From positions 1,860,001 through 1,924,000 of the forward strand of contig JAMWBK010000002.1 in assembly GCA_029953675.1 (NCBI GenBank): DNA of 64,000 nt, read 5' to 3'. Under the pieces are notes generated by a model that was given only the letters and a program-made list of their open reading frames with translations, was not told the DNA's origin and did no database searches. The position numbers and the translations under genes were made by a program. Below are positions 1 to 10,580 of this stretch, piece by piece (position 1 is the stretch's first letter; every line of letters begins with the position of its first letter). The DNA comes from Rhodosorus marinus (lineage: Eukaryota; Rhodophyta; Stylonematophyceae; Stylonematales; Stylonemataceae).

Positions 1-1
1 G

Positions 2-247
2 AAAACTGGGCGAACCAGTTCCGAAGAGCACGAAAAACTCACAGAACTCATTGTTAAGGCTGTAGGTGACAACCCAACGACATCGTCTATCGAAAACATG
101 CCGTGGACGGCGATTAGCAGGGAAATGGGCACGCGCAGCTACTCGCAGTGCTTGAATGCAGGCCGTGCCATATTCAAGTCTTTGGTGCGACGTCAGGACA
201 CAAATGACCCCGTTCCCGTGCCTTCAAAGGAGCAGGTTGTTGACTAA
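2..247 (+). CDS. Myb/SANT-domain protein, 3' end only
   Basis: An open frame runs in from the left edge and stops at a TAA at 245-247, giving the last 81 residues of a protein whose start lies outside the window. The visible part contains a Myb/SANT-type helix-turn-helix: an acidic first helix, then a Trp-Thr-Ala-Ile-Ser stretch followed by the hallmark Gly-Thr-Arg-Ser-Tyr-Ser-Gln-Cys, as in the DNA-recognition helix of TTF1/REB1/DMTF1-like Myb proteins. This suggests a DNA-binding nuclear protein. The tail after the domain is short and polar. The upstream exons are missing, so neither the number of Myb repeats nor the target can be judged. Confidence 0.6.
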   Translation, partial: KTGRTSSEEHEKLTELIVKAVGDNPTTSSIENMPWTAISREMGTRSYSQCLNAGRAIFKSLVRRQDTNDPVPVPSKEQVVD

Positions 248-2266
248 CCAGAAGGCGCTCCTGGAGAAGAGATCGGGATCGAGTACTTAATATCATCGAC
301 CGACTGGTCGAGCAAACGGGCCGATTGCGCGCTCGCTTTTTTTTCATAATTACCTCTTTTTCCCTGTATTACTGCATTTGACACGAGCTCCCTGCGTCTA
401 GTGACGACTTTGTTGAGATCCTATTCAGAAGTAAACCTGTCCGACGGAGCTGGACATGCACCAAAGCAAGGCTGACTGGCTAATGAGGAGCTAAAACGGA
501 AATTTATCGCGCTTGCGGAAGAAAGACCGTGCGCGCCTTGTGATCCTCTTTTTCCCTACAACGTGCAGTCAGCGGTTTTTTTGCACCCAGCTCTTTCGAA
601 CACTATGGAGGAGCAGAGCACAATCCCTCGTCAGCGGAGCACGAACATGACCCCTTTACTACTAAGAACAACATGAGCTGCTAAAGCAAGAGAACCTGCT
701 GCCGTCATCCTGACATCATTCCCCGAGGCTTTGGCGACACAGCTTAGCACACTCTCCCCAATATCCAAGGGAAAGTGCGATACTCAATACATTAAATCGC
801 CCTCTCCTGCCAGCCTGAACCGAAGGAATGTTGGCTCGGCTAGCAAGGGAAGCCGGAACAGAGCTGCATCCGACTTTGGGCGGAAAGCAATAGGATCCAT
901 CTTCGTTTTGAGGACCAATGAACAGTGCTGCACTGCTGCACTGCGGAGAACACACAGACAGATGAGCAGCGCAACAGAAAAGAAAATGTTGATACAGGAC
1001 GCCATCTCCGATAAGCAGACAATTTCAAAAACTGTATACCCGCGGCACAGAAACCCTACATCGCTGAGAGCAAGGGTGCGAAGTCAGCATGAAACCAGTT
1101 CCTAACCTGTGGTTTTGAATACCTCTAAGCGCATCTGCCACATAGACAGCTATCGATACATTCTAGAGATTCCTAGCGGGGACATTTATAGACCACAACC
1201 CCTCAACCAGCAGCCGATCCAGATACCTTGATCCACACCCCGTTACCCACTCCCCAATCCAAAACTCTAAAAACAGAAGAAATTAAACCACTCATGAAAC
1301 CCTACCAGAAATTCTCTCCTCTCCCGCCACCACTAACTCCCACCCAACCTCCCCCCCCCCAACAAAAAAACGAAAAAGTATACATTGAACAGTAATCTTC
1401 TCTTTTTTTGTGACGAAACACCTCTCAAGCTTCAAGATTCACTGATTCCTGAAACCAGATTCCAACCATTCAAAAAAAATAAAATTACCCGGTAAGAAAT
1501 CCGTAATTGGAAAACATCACAAAAAAAGCAAAAACTACAAACTACATCTCAGAGCCAAAATGCTTAAATATTAAATCCATTCCCGCCCCATCAAAGAAAG
1601 TTCTAAAATTCAAACATTATCTTCCAATACTTCTCCAATATTTACTAGATTTAGGTATCTCGTTCTATTTGTAAAAAAAAAAGAAGAGAACAGCAACTCG
1701 ATATCCGAAAAAAACAACCTACTCTGGACACCCCCCCTCTCAACTTCCGCCAAATGCATGTATCTACATATTCCTTTCCAAGACTTTTCTAAAAAAATTA
1801 ATAAACCGAATTTTCTGTGCTTTATACATCAGGTGGGTATATATTAACAACATATTCTCCAGATTGGATTTTTTAATCTATTTTCATGACGAAAATGGAT
1901 CTCCGCTCAGCTCCTGGTAAAATGGATCCTTTAATAAGTAATGACAGACTGTCTTTTTCGGTGTTTTTAAGTAAATTTTATAAGGATTTGGTTTGTTGTC
2001 TTTTTTTTGGTGGGGGGTGGAGGTGGGAATTCTCTTTAGTTTGGTTTGGGTTGGTTTTGTGGGTGTGAGGAGAACACATTGTGAAATGTCGTTTTTCAAA
2101 ATGATGGTGCGCGATGAGGATGAGGATGTGGATGTGAATGGGGATGTGGATGAGGTATTGGGATTAGGATGGATATATGATCTGTTTAGGGTGTTCCAGT
2201 TAGGGTTAAGAGGAGGGAGGGGGGTGAAGGATGGGAGGGGGTTTTGATGATGTAAAATAAGAAGAA
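248..2266. other. Intergenic, no supported gene
   Basis: The first half is mixed sequence. One 124-codon frame around 731-1105 has no ATG at its start, no recognisable domain and equally open antisense frames, so it was not called. From about 1200 to 1900 the DNA is pyrimidine- and A-rich with runs of C and A. From about 1980 to 2260 it switches to G/T-rich purine tracts and is probably the promoter and leader of the RING gene that follows. Confidence 0.5.
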
Positions 2267-2889
2267 ATGGAGGTATCTAAGGAGTGCAATATTTGTTGGG
2301 AGGCGCCTGTGCGTGAAGAGCAGGCGATGGTGTCTGTTTGTAAGCATTTGTACTGGTAGGGTGTTCTGATTTCTTCTTCTTTTCTTGGGGGGTTAGCCTT
2401 GTGACTCTAGGCTGGTTTGCTTGCTGGGTCAACTGAGTTGTTCTTTACTTCTTTCTCTTGCTTGTGACTTTGGATAGCACTTCTTGTATTGTGAGCTGGG
2501 GCCTTGTGAATCCGACCTGTCCCTTGTGCAGAAAGACTTTTAACTCGCTCCTGGTCAGGCGTACTGCTGAAGGCTCGCTGGTTTTGCTTGGCAACGAGGA
2601 ATTGGGATGGGTGGAAGAATCGCTTCTCTGCCTACAGGCTGCTTCTCGAGTGAAATTGAAGGAGGTCGAGGAGAGTCCTGGTGACGACCTCTACTCAACC
2701 GGCAACTTCCAGCTGAGCGATCAATCGGTTTCGCTGACATCTCTGCGTGCAACGGTCTACCGTCCAACTACCGCATACCAAGATCATCTCGAGGCCCAAG
2801 TATTCCAGGATCTTCTCGAGGAAGAAGAATTCTACCATCGAAACGAACTGCGCAGCGGCAGACACATGGCAGACTGCTTTCTGCGCTGA
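2267..2889 (+). CDS. RING-HC (C3HC4) finger protein, copy A
   Basis: Two exons (2267-2355 and 2478-2889) joined across a 122-nt GT-AG intron give 166 residues. Splicing rebuilds a complete RING finger that neither exon holds alone: C7, C10, C25, H27, C30, C33, C44, C47. This spacing fits a small C3HC4 E3 ubiquitin-ligase domain, so a role in ubiquitin transfer is expected. The rest (about residues 50-166) is acidic and carries a Glu-Leu-Gly-Trp motif shared with the neighbouring copy. No membrane segment is seen. An AATAAA-like signal lies near 3015. The gene is convergent with, and paralogous to, the RING gene at 3281-3955. The start is the first ATG in frame with the finger. Substrate unknown. 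Confidence 0.85.
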
Positions 2890-3280
2890 AAAATAGTTCA
2901 CTGCTGTGATGGGAGCCTTACCATATCACTGAGATCACATGCTTTCAAAGCCCTCTACCCATAATATCGTCGCCCTCTTATTTGCGAGTTACGCGTACAC
3001 GTATTCGTTGGACGAATAAATGCCTTGATATTTAAATAATTGTCTATTGTGAAAAGTCAACGTCCGCCTCCCGCTATTCACATGCTCGAGCCAGAGATGC
3101 TCAACGGGCAAGTTCACTTCACTCCTTGAGCTTCCCTACCCTCTTGGAAACCACAATAACCTCACAACACTGTACAGCGTGAACAAGCCCAACAACCGCT
3201 GTCATCTCTTTGGTGAATGGGCAGTCACATTGGAAGGTGTACTCAGTTGTTGCTCTGTTTGAAAAAGTCATAAGAGCATT

Positions 3281-3955
3281 TTAAAAGTGAGCAAACGACA
3301 GCAAGTAAAAATTGGAGCGAGTGTCCAAGGGCTGCAAGCAGCTTCGCACCTTCGCACCTTGAGCTCTCCTGTGTCTACCACTTCCTCGGTACCTTCCAAG
3401 ATCTTCGTCATCGTCCACGTCGAGAGCTATTGCCTGCTCGAGCATGTCCTCGTACAGCTCGCTTCGGTTTCGAACCAAGTGCAACTCATCAAAATCTTCA
3501 ACGCGAAACTCGATCTCGGCTTCGCTCTTTCGAGCTTCCGCGCTACCAAATTTCTCGAGTTTCAACCACGGAGCTTGAACGAGCGAGTACAAACTTTGCT
3601 CGGACCACCCAAGTTCAACGCCGTCGTCGAACAGAAGCGGTTTTCCTCTTGAATCCTTCCGCACAAGCACCGTGTCAAAGTTTTCCTTGCACAAAGGACA
3701 GGATTCCTGAAGCCTCGACCAGCTGACTATACAAGACAGACTATGAAAACCGCAGTCCACGGAAGAACAAAAGTGAGCACAAGAAGAACCCTTTTCAAGA
3801 GATTTATTCTGACGAAGTCAACTAACGTACCAAAAAGAATGCCCACAGGCAGGTAGCGTACCCCGATCCACCTCCTTGGGGGATCCCAAACACACACTAC
3901 ACACTTCTCCACCCGGCGCGGGTAGACCGCAATCCGATGTCTCCTTCTTCAACAT
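3281..3955 (-). CDS. RING-HC (C3HC4) finger protein, copy B
   Basis: Minus strand, two exons (3955-3831 and 3740-3281) around a 90-nt intron; 194 residues. The spliced RING residues are C19, C22, C37, H39, C42, C45, C56, C59, with a classic Cys-Gly-His-Ser-Phe-Cys core. It matches copy A in the finger (Cys-Ile-Val-Ser-Trp, Cys-Pro-Leu-Cys), in the intron position, which splits the same zinc-binding Cys codon, and in a downstream Glu-Leu-Gly-Trp block. The two genes are therefore an inverted duplication. The C-terminus after residue 150 is unrelated to copy A. A probable E3 ubiquitin ligase; substrate unknown. Confidence 0.85.
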
Positions 3956-5273
3956 CCTCGAACTTAGGTAAACTCGAATACCATAGGCCCTCCTTCAAAA
4001 CTTGCAGATGTCAATCTTCCTCCTTCAAAGTCTCTGGTCCTGGAACAGAGCTTGCTGCCCTGTCCTCGAAAATTCGTTCAGCGAGAAAGAAGTCTATTGA
4101 CTACGAAAGCAGCAAACGACAGCTGTCCTCGAGGGTTTTGACTTGGTGCGCTTCCGAGTCGTCGGCGAAACATCAGTCTGGACTAGACGCAGGAAGGCAT
4201 TACCACACCCTAGCGTAAGCTTGCCGTCGAATGATCTGGAGGGGCCAGAACGAGTTACGAACGGCAACAGCCAGGACTTGGTCAAGAACAGAATTGGTCT
4301 GACCCAGTGGTATGGGCTTGAGCTTTCCGCCGGTAATGTCTGGGGTGCTGCCTTTCTTCCCATGGCGCTGCTCGAAACTACGACGGTGACTTGCTTGAGT
4401 TACTCTGGCCTGTACGCTCAGTAGGTAGCATCTCCGCTCCACTGGAAGGGCATCAGCTTCGTCTTCAATTCAAATGGCCAAGCCTCGCCAGTTTGGGAGC
4501 GTGACTGGTTGCGAAAGGAACTCGCACTTGTTGACTCTGGATCCACACAGACCAGAACAGATTATCATGAAGAAGTTTTCTAGCGGTACCAAGGTGATTC
4601 AGCTTTTTTAGCAAGGTAAACGAAAATTCAATCACAGCCTGTACTGTGGTTCGCGGAGTCAGTGCGGAACAGCTCTCCGCTTCATCACTTATAGTGCTCA
4701 TCGGGAACCACGCTGAACAAGCTGACCGAGTTTTGGGTCGTTTCAATTCAGACGTTCCTTGATACGTCCGAGCCAACTGTGCCATGAAGCGTCTTTCATA
4801 TGCCTAGTAGATCGAGAATAGAAATTGGCAGCAAGCTATCTACACACCTGCAAAACAGTTCCAGATGGTGAGCTTTTCAAGGTGCGCGGGGGGAGGTGTT
4901 CAGACTCTTGGGAATGAAGACTACAGATTGACTCTGTCTTGAAAGACGCACACGGGACTACCTCGTCCAGGTAGTTTGGCTCTGATTAAGCGCATCTGAT
5001 CTGGACTACCCTATGATAATAGATTGAAGGAAACAGTGACTCGCACCAAGGCCAAGGCACAAAATCTGGTCCGCGAGATGATACACGTTGAAATTTAAGT
5101 AAAAACAGATGGGTTGATGAGTTTCCGCCGCCAACGAGATGACAGCTAAGATTTCTGCAAGGTCCCGTCATTAAAAATGAATATTCTGATAACGAATTTT
5201 GAAAACAATCTATTTACATTGTTCTCGTGCTCAACCCGCTTTCTTGCGCTACCACATCGTTGATCGCATACAG

Positions 5274-5385
5274 GTTGTAACGATCTGAGACACATACTGT
5301 GTTACAACGATCTGAAGACAGGCATACTGTGTTACAATGATCTGAAGGCAGGCATACTGTGTTACAACGATCTGAAAACAGGCAT
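5274..5385. repeat. 30-bp minisatellite, about four units
   Basis: Four near-identical units follow each other (27, 30, 30 and 25 bp), each with the core GTTACAACGATCTGAA followed by a variable dozen bases. Unit starts are at 5274, 5301, 5331 and 5361. The period is a multiple of three, so the minus frame encodes a chance decapeptide repeat, but no start or domain supports translation. Confidence 0.85.
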
Positions 5386-5648
5386 TTGCAGCCCACATGG
5401 CGTCCTATTTCTAGCGATCGTCGTAATTCGATCAATACGCACTTCGTGTTCTGGATGTGTCAAGCGGTCGAAAACTTTTTGGCTCTTAAGGTGCCTAGGC
5501 AAGAAGATAGACTGCGTTTCCCTGCTCACCAACCGAAATCATATTGAACAGTAAAAGAAGGAACGGATCAGGAAAGAGCGGAACTTTTGACGGCGCTCCT
5601 TTCCAACCCGGACCAGATCTCGTTTCCCATTTCCCCACTTTCGTACGC

Positions 5649-5762
5649 TTTCCAATGAAATCAACCAGAGCCCTTCCCTGCAACAACGCAGTTCCTAGCT
5701 TTGATTAATTTCTTACCCTTTCCAATGAAATCGACTGGAGCCCTTCCCTGCAACAACGCAGT
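5649..5762. repeat. Two-copy direct repeat, 60-bp period
   Basis: The block beginning CTTTCCAATGAAATC and ending with CTGCAACAACGCAGT occurs twice, exactly 60 bp apart (about 5649-5695 and 5709-5762), with a few substitutions. It is a simple local tandem duplication with no known function. Confidence 0.75.
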
Positions 5763-6797
5763 CCCGAGAGCTTTTAATAACACTCTTGATACAACATCTT
5801 TCAACCTCAATATCACTTATCTGGCTGGTGTTTGGGAGACCGTGTGGATAAGAGGGCGACCTTTAAATGCAAGGATCGAAACCAATTTTTCTCAACGACA
5901 TGGGGTAGTCGTGTCTCACTCCGATCACGAAAACACCAAAGAAAAGCTCTTGTAAATTCTGCTGTCCATCCGTCAGCGCGTGTCTCCCTCAGTCTTACCG
6001 AAGCAAAGTCAGATTCTGAATACTCAAATCTCAACGCATAGCGGCTCTCGACTTATTTCGAGTAGGAACAACTTTTCACATGTTTTAAAAGAAAATAGAT
6101 GAAAAATATCTTGACGAAGGTAACACAGAATTTACGAACAAAAATTATCTGATTTAGTTCTGATTTATGGGGAAAAAGGATTGAGACGCCAGTCATCAAC
6201 CGACTCGCGAAAAACCAAGCAACTTTTTTCATAATTCAGGTGATAAACGTTTCTCGATGAACGCCAATAAAGCGGAAGAAATCCCAAGGGTTTGCCTATC
6301 ATCAGCTTTTATTGGTCATAATAGAAACAAAATTTAATTAGCATATAGTAATTATTTTCAATATTTTGGGAAGATTGTTGACACATTGAATGAATGAATG
6401 GGTGGTTTGTTCGCGGCTCCAACTAATCTCGACAGCCCTTGGCCAACAATCCAACAAATAGGAGCTGAATTAGGCCGTCTGGGGATCAATCAATTTTTGT
6501 TTGGAGTATCCAATTATTTTCGCTCGATTGTGCAAACACTTCAGAATAAGGTCTTTTCCCTCAACTCGGTGATTGACTCTGAAAGGCTTGTCTTCAGGTA
6601 AGTCCGGCCAGGTTGGCACAACCTCAAAACTTTTCTTAAATTTGGGCTAGATTTTCCAGAAAGAACATATGATTATATACACAACCAGCGGACCAAATAT
6701 TTCAATCAAAAGGATATGACAAAGCCAATCACATTAGCCTGCCTCCTCGTGATTGAAAATCCATTCCGTTCCCAGCCTTTTCATTTCCAAGTTTGCC

Positions 6798-6849
6798 AAA
6801 AAAATTCCCCGCGGCGCCCGTAACCCCAAAAAAATTCCCCGCGGCGCCC
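6798..6849. repeat. Two-copy A-tract/GC-box duplication
   Basis: A seven-A run followed by TTCCCCGCGGCGCCC is repeated with a 30-bp period (starts 6798 and 6828). The second copy runs into a poly-C tract. Probable replication slippage. Confidence 0.7.
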
Positions 6850-7047
6850 CCCCCCCCCTTTACGACTGCGTCACCATAAACTCACAACCATTAGTAAGTT
6901 TTCTAGAAATATTATTTTCCACCCTCAATCAAGAATCTATCCGTACTTGATCCACCCAAAAATCCAAGCCCCTCCCCTGCACAACTAGATCGTCACATCC
7001 ATTAAAAACGAAAATCTCACTAGGGACAAACTGTCCTAAAACACAAA

Positions 7048-7092
7048 AAGAATAATATTTAAAGGACAGGCTGTTTATAGTGACACCGAGAG
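7048..7092. repeat. Left copy of a 45-bp direct repeat flanking the LTR element
   Basis: The 45 bp directly outside the left LTR are repeated with one mismatch directly outside the right LTR (10536-10580). By position this is a target-site duplication, but it is far longer than the 4-6 bp usual for Ty3/gypsy integrases. Confidence 0.85.
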
Positions 7093-7392
7093 TGTAACGA
7101 TTCAGGTTTCCAACTGTCCGGATCCAAGTTATTTTCCCAAACCTCCACTATTTTTATGTTTTTCTTATCTTGGATACCTCCCTCTAGCTCTCATCCTAGG
7201 AAGGAAGGTCGTAACTCTCGTATTTATAGTCTTCTGACCCATGACCTGGGTATGCTAGATTACTATTATTAGCCAAGACCGTACCATATCTTGCCAGCTG
7301 CGAGCCATCTTGGCCTTACCAGTTTTTGTACCCATTCTGGTTATTTTTAGCCCACCGATACGTTTAGCCAGATGTCAGGTCAGGACGTCACA
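7093..7392 (-). repeat. LTR, 3' copy in element orientation
   Basis: A 300-bp repeat that starts TGTAACG and ends GTCACA on the plus strand and matches 10236-10535 with two substitutions. It is followed by the polypurine-like tract of the element. Confidence 0.93.
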
Positions 7393-7415
7393 CTCCTCCC
7401 CACTGAAAGAGAGAG

Positions 7416-9107
7416 CTACCCGGTTGCTGAAGAGGCTGCTCTATGAAGGTTAACATAGTATCTAATTTGCTTCCGAGTATTCTGATTCTGAGGTAGTTGA
7501 TGGTAAGGTAACCATCTCAAGTCATCGGTGGTCTCACATTGGAAGTAAACGAAATATTCGTCCAGCTGAGCAGCATTCAGTCGATGCCCAAGTACTGACT
7601 TAATCTCTCTTTGTGAATAAGTGGGTAGAAACGCTGTCGTCTTAGGAGTACTTCCTGGTTCAGGTCCATTAAATTTCCGCAAGAGAGATACGTGGAAAAC
7701 GTCGTGAATGTCCTGCTTTCCTCCCAGATCCAACTTGTAAGCGACTTCTCCGATTTTTCGTAGAATCTTAAAAGGTCCAATATATCGGGGTCGAAAAACG
7801 TTTGAACCTGGAAGTTGGAGATTCTGTGTAGATAAAAGGACATAATTTCCTACTTCGTAGCTGATCTCCTTCTTTCCTCGATCATAGTAATGACGTTGAC
7901 ATTCTTGGGCGTAACGTAGGTTAGCTTTTGCGAGCAACCGTTGGTCCTGTTGTTGTTGCATCATAACTGTGGCGGCCTCAGGTAGTGGTCGGGAGGGATT
8001 TTCGCTGGCGGGAACTGTGATGTCAAAAGGTAATCTCGGATTCGCGCCATAAAGCAACTCGAAAGGCGAGAATTGCGTTGAGTCTGAAACCTGGCAGTTG
8101 TAAGCTAGCTCTGCAATTGGAAGGTCGGTCGCCCAGGTCGAGGTTGTTGAATTACATCTCAGGTATGTCTCTAACGTCTGGTTCGTTCGCTCGGTTTGTC
8201 CGTCTGTTTGCGGATGATACGCCGTGCTTAGTTTCTGCTGGATCTTCATCAGCCTCATTAATTCCTTCCAAAAATGCCCCGTGAATTTTGAATCTCGATC
8301 CGAAACAATATTTTCAGGTACCCCCGCGAACCTAATCCAATGACGCATGAATAACTTCGCGGTTGTCTGTGCAGTCGCCGTTGTCGTTGTTGGAAGGAAA
8401 CGGGCGTATTTGGAGAACCGATCGACAATGACAAGGATCGCGTCAAAGCCTTCGGTGGTCGTCGGTAAGGCCGTAATGAAATCCATAGAAATGGATTGGA
8501 ACTTACTATCAGGTATCGGCAAAGGTTGTAGCTTTCCTGCTGAGTATCGCAGTGGCTTCTGTTTCTGGCAGACTTCGCAGGTTCGTAGGACGTCTTCAAT
8601 ATCCCGCTTTAACGTCGGCCAGTAGTATTTCCGCTTTAGTAGACTGATGGTCTTCGTGATTCCGAAATGACCACCCGTAGGTTCCGTGTGGTAGCTTTCC
8701 AAAAGTTCGGGTACCATGGAGTCTGGTATACAGATTCGGTGATGCCGGTACAGGACGTCGCCCCTTCTGATAAAACCTTGCTCCCGATACTTCGGAGGAC
8801 TTTGATAGATCTCCGCAAACTCAGGGTCTTCGAGGTATGCCTGCAACCAGTCCACATCGGTCGTGATAGTGGACTCAACCATCTGTTGCACGGCATGACG
8901 ACTTAACGCATCCGCAATATTCTCCTTGCCTTTTTTATACTCTATCGTAAAGGAGAAGGGCAACAGCCGGTTGACGTAACGTGCTTGCCGTTTGGTGAGT
9001 TCCTTCTGAGAGCGAAGGAACCTCAGCGGGTGGTGGTCCGTCCGAACGGTGAATTCTGAGCCCTCCAGATACATTCTCCAATTTAGGATCGCAGCTGATA
9101 ATGCGAA
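7416..9107 (-). pseudogene. Retrotransposon pol remnant: RNase H, integrase, chromodomain-like end
   Basis: About 564 codons read on the minus strand. In order: an RNase H-type region (motif Arg-Thr-Asp-His-His-Pro-Leu), an H2C2 zinc-binding module ending Cys-Glu-Val-Cys-Gln, an integrase core with the three expected acidic positions (Met-Asp-Phe-Ile, Ser-Asp-Arg-Asp, and the Glu of Gly-Gln-Thr-Glu-Arg), a GPY/F-type stretch (Tyr-Ile-Gly-Pro-Phe) and a C-terminal chromodomain-like block. The N-terminus is broken at 9107, where sequence antisense to gag begins; the open frame runs on to 9194 but those residues are not pol. Protease and reverse transcriptase should lie upstream and are missing. 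Confidence 0.88.
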
Positions 9108-9552
9108 TTTTAACAAATGCTTGATCCAGGTTGGAGAAATATCAGACTCGGAGAAATTTGATCGCTTCGTGGAAGGGTTGCAACCAGACTTCAAGAAATA
9201 TATTTACACTCAAGATATAACCACCTTCGAAGAGGCTCAGGCCCTGGCCCTTAAGATCGAAGGAGCGGACATTGCGAGTTACAGCTCAAATTCGCGTAAG
9301 GAACAGACGCCCTACGAACAACCAAAACCGGTACCAAGGGCGACTCCTGCGAGCAGACAAACCCGTTCGGGACGTCAATATCCACCAAGGACGCAAGAGC
9401 TCAACCGAAGCAAATATGCGAACATAATCTGTAACTACTGCGGCAAGACGGGCCATACCCAACGCATCTGTTGGGATAATCCTGACCGAGACATGACGGT
9501 CTCGAAATCGGCTCCGCCGCGAACGCAGCAGTTAAACGATACGCAGCAGTAA
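9107..9552 (+). pseudogene. Inverted gag fragment with CCHC zinc knuckle
   Basis: Opposite in orientation to the rest of the element, this plus-strand frame carries the C-terminal half of gag, ending in a CCHC knuckle (Cys-Asn-Tyr-Cys-Gly-Lys-Thr-Gly-His, then Cys) and a stop at 9550-9552. Its first 143 bp (9107-9249) are the reverse complement of 9567-9709 with one mismatch, so the element contains an inverted repeat and the gag segment was duplicated and flipped, not simply inverted. Confidence 0.85.
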
Positions 9553-9566
9553 CCGACGCCGCCACT

Positions 9567-10052
9567 GGCCAGGGCCTGAGCCTCTTCGAAGGTGGTTATA
9601 TCTTGAATGTAAATATATTTCTTGAAGTCTGGTTGCAACCCTTCCACGAAGCGATCAAATTTCTCCGAGTCTGATATTTCTCCAACCTGGATCAAGCATT
9701 TGTTAAAATACGCTGTATAGGCGGCGACCGTTGTGCGTTGTACGGCGCGTGCCAATTGCTGCTTGGCGCGGATCTTCGCGTCAGCCGGGTAAAATTGGGA
9801 TTTTAACGCTTCCTCAAATCCAGCGTAGTGTAGGGGTCTTTTCGCGTCCGGGATGAGGGACCACCAGTAGGAGGCGTCCCCTGTGAGGTAACCCTCCGCC
9901 AAAGTAATTTTGTAGTCATCGTCGTTGTCGGGTAATCGGGCTAATTTGAAATTAGTCCGAAGGTTGTTCAGGAAGGTGCTTATGACGAGCGCGTCTCGCT
10001 TGCCATCGTATGCCTTAGGCTGCGGTGCTTGAATCTTTATCAAAGATGCCAT
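9567..10052 (-). pseudogene. Retrotransposon gag, N-terminal part
   Basis: It starts at an ATG (10052) near the upstream LTR and encodes a Retrotrans_gag-type capsid region: Gly-Asp-Ala-Ser-Tyr-Trp-Trp, then Phe-Glu-Glu-Ala-Leu, then Lys-Phe-Asp-Arg-Phe-Val-Glu-Gly-Leu. True gag sequence ends at 9567, where the inverted segment starts; the open frame continues about 43 codons as unrelated antisense residues to 9435. The missing part of gag, including the knuckle, lies on the other strand at 9107-9552. Confidence 0.87.
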
Positions 10053-10235
10053 TCTCGTTCAAGTTTTCTGATTCTCTGGTTAAAAAGGTCAATTGCCGTT
10101 TGTTGATAGGCTAACTGCTTCTGGGTCGTCGTCTTTGAAGGTGTTATAGGATATTCCTCTGGTTCTGAAGTTTCAGGAGTTCCTCTGGTTTCGGGGTTCA
10201 GCTTCCGTCAATCGCAACACATGCGATGAGACCAA

Positions 10236-10535
10236 TGTAACGATTCAGGTTTCCAACTGTCCGGATCCAAGTTATTTTCCCAAACCTCCACTATTTTTAT
10301 GTTTTTCTTATCTTGGATACCTCCCTCTAGCTCTCATCCTAGGAAGGAAGGTCGTAACTCTCGTATTTATAGTCTTCTGACCCATGACCTGGGTATGCTA
10401 GATTACTATTATTAGCCAAGACCGTACCATATCTTGCCCGCTGCGAGCCATCTTGGCCTTACCAGTTTTTGTACCCATTCTGGTTATTTTTAGCTCACCG
10501 ATACGTTTAGCCAGATGTCAGGTCAGGACGTCACA
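10236..10535 (-). repeat. LTR, 5' copy in element orientation
   Basis: The 300-bp partner of 7093-7392 with two substitutions (about 10438 and 10494). It is the promoter LTR in element orientation, and the primer-binding-like site follows one nucleotide inside it. Confidence 0.93.
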
Positions 10536-10580
10536 AAGAATAATATTTAAAGGACAGGCTGTTTATAGCGACACCGAGAG
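10536..10580. repeat. Right copy of the 45-bp flanking repeat
   Basis: It directly follows the right LTR and matches 7048-7092 at 44 of 45 positions. Unique flanking sequence begins immediately after it. Confidence 0.85.

Larger units (their letters stand above)
3956..7047. other. Gene-poor region with small tandem repeats
   Basis: No open frame here shows a family resemblance or convincing splice structure. Frames of 80-106 codons at 4094-4785 overlap on both strands and look like chance. The region is marked by small duplications, listed separately: a 30-bp minisatellite at 5274-5385, a 60-bp-period duplication at 5649-5762 and a 30-bp-period duplication at 6798-6849. From about 6050 onward it is AT-rich. 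Confidence 0.5.
7093..10535 (-). mobile_element. Rearranged Ty3/gypsy (chromovirus-like) LTR retrotransposon
   Basis: Two 300-bp direct repeats with TG...CA ends bound a 3,443-bp element read on the minus strand. One nucleotide inside the upstream LTR (10236-10535) lies a TGGTCTCATCG primer-binding-like site (about 10219-10234). A purine run (rc of 7393-7404) sits next to the downstream LTR as a polypurine tract. The interior holds the gag N-terminus, an inverted gag piece with the zinc knuckle, then RNase H, integrase and a chromodomain-like end. Protease and reverse transcriptase are absent, so the copy is not autonomous. The LTRs differ at only two positions, which implies recent insertion or recent homogenisation. 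Confidence 0.92.

Noticed and set aside
5274-5385. A CRISPR-like array
   Set aside because: The repeats are head to tail with no unique spacers, and the genome is eukaryotic nuclear DNA.
5214-5435. A minus-strand peptide with decapeptide Cys repeats
   Set aside because: It only reflects the 30-bp minisatellite, whose period is a multiple of three; there is no other coding evidence.
8987-9194. The N-terminal ~29 residues of the open pol frame as a true pol start
   Set aside because: They are antisense to the inverted gag fragment; pol similarity begins at 9107.
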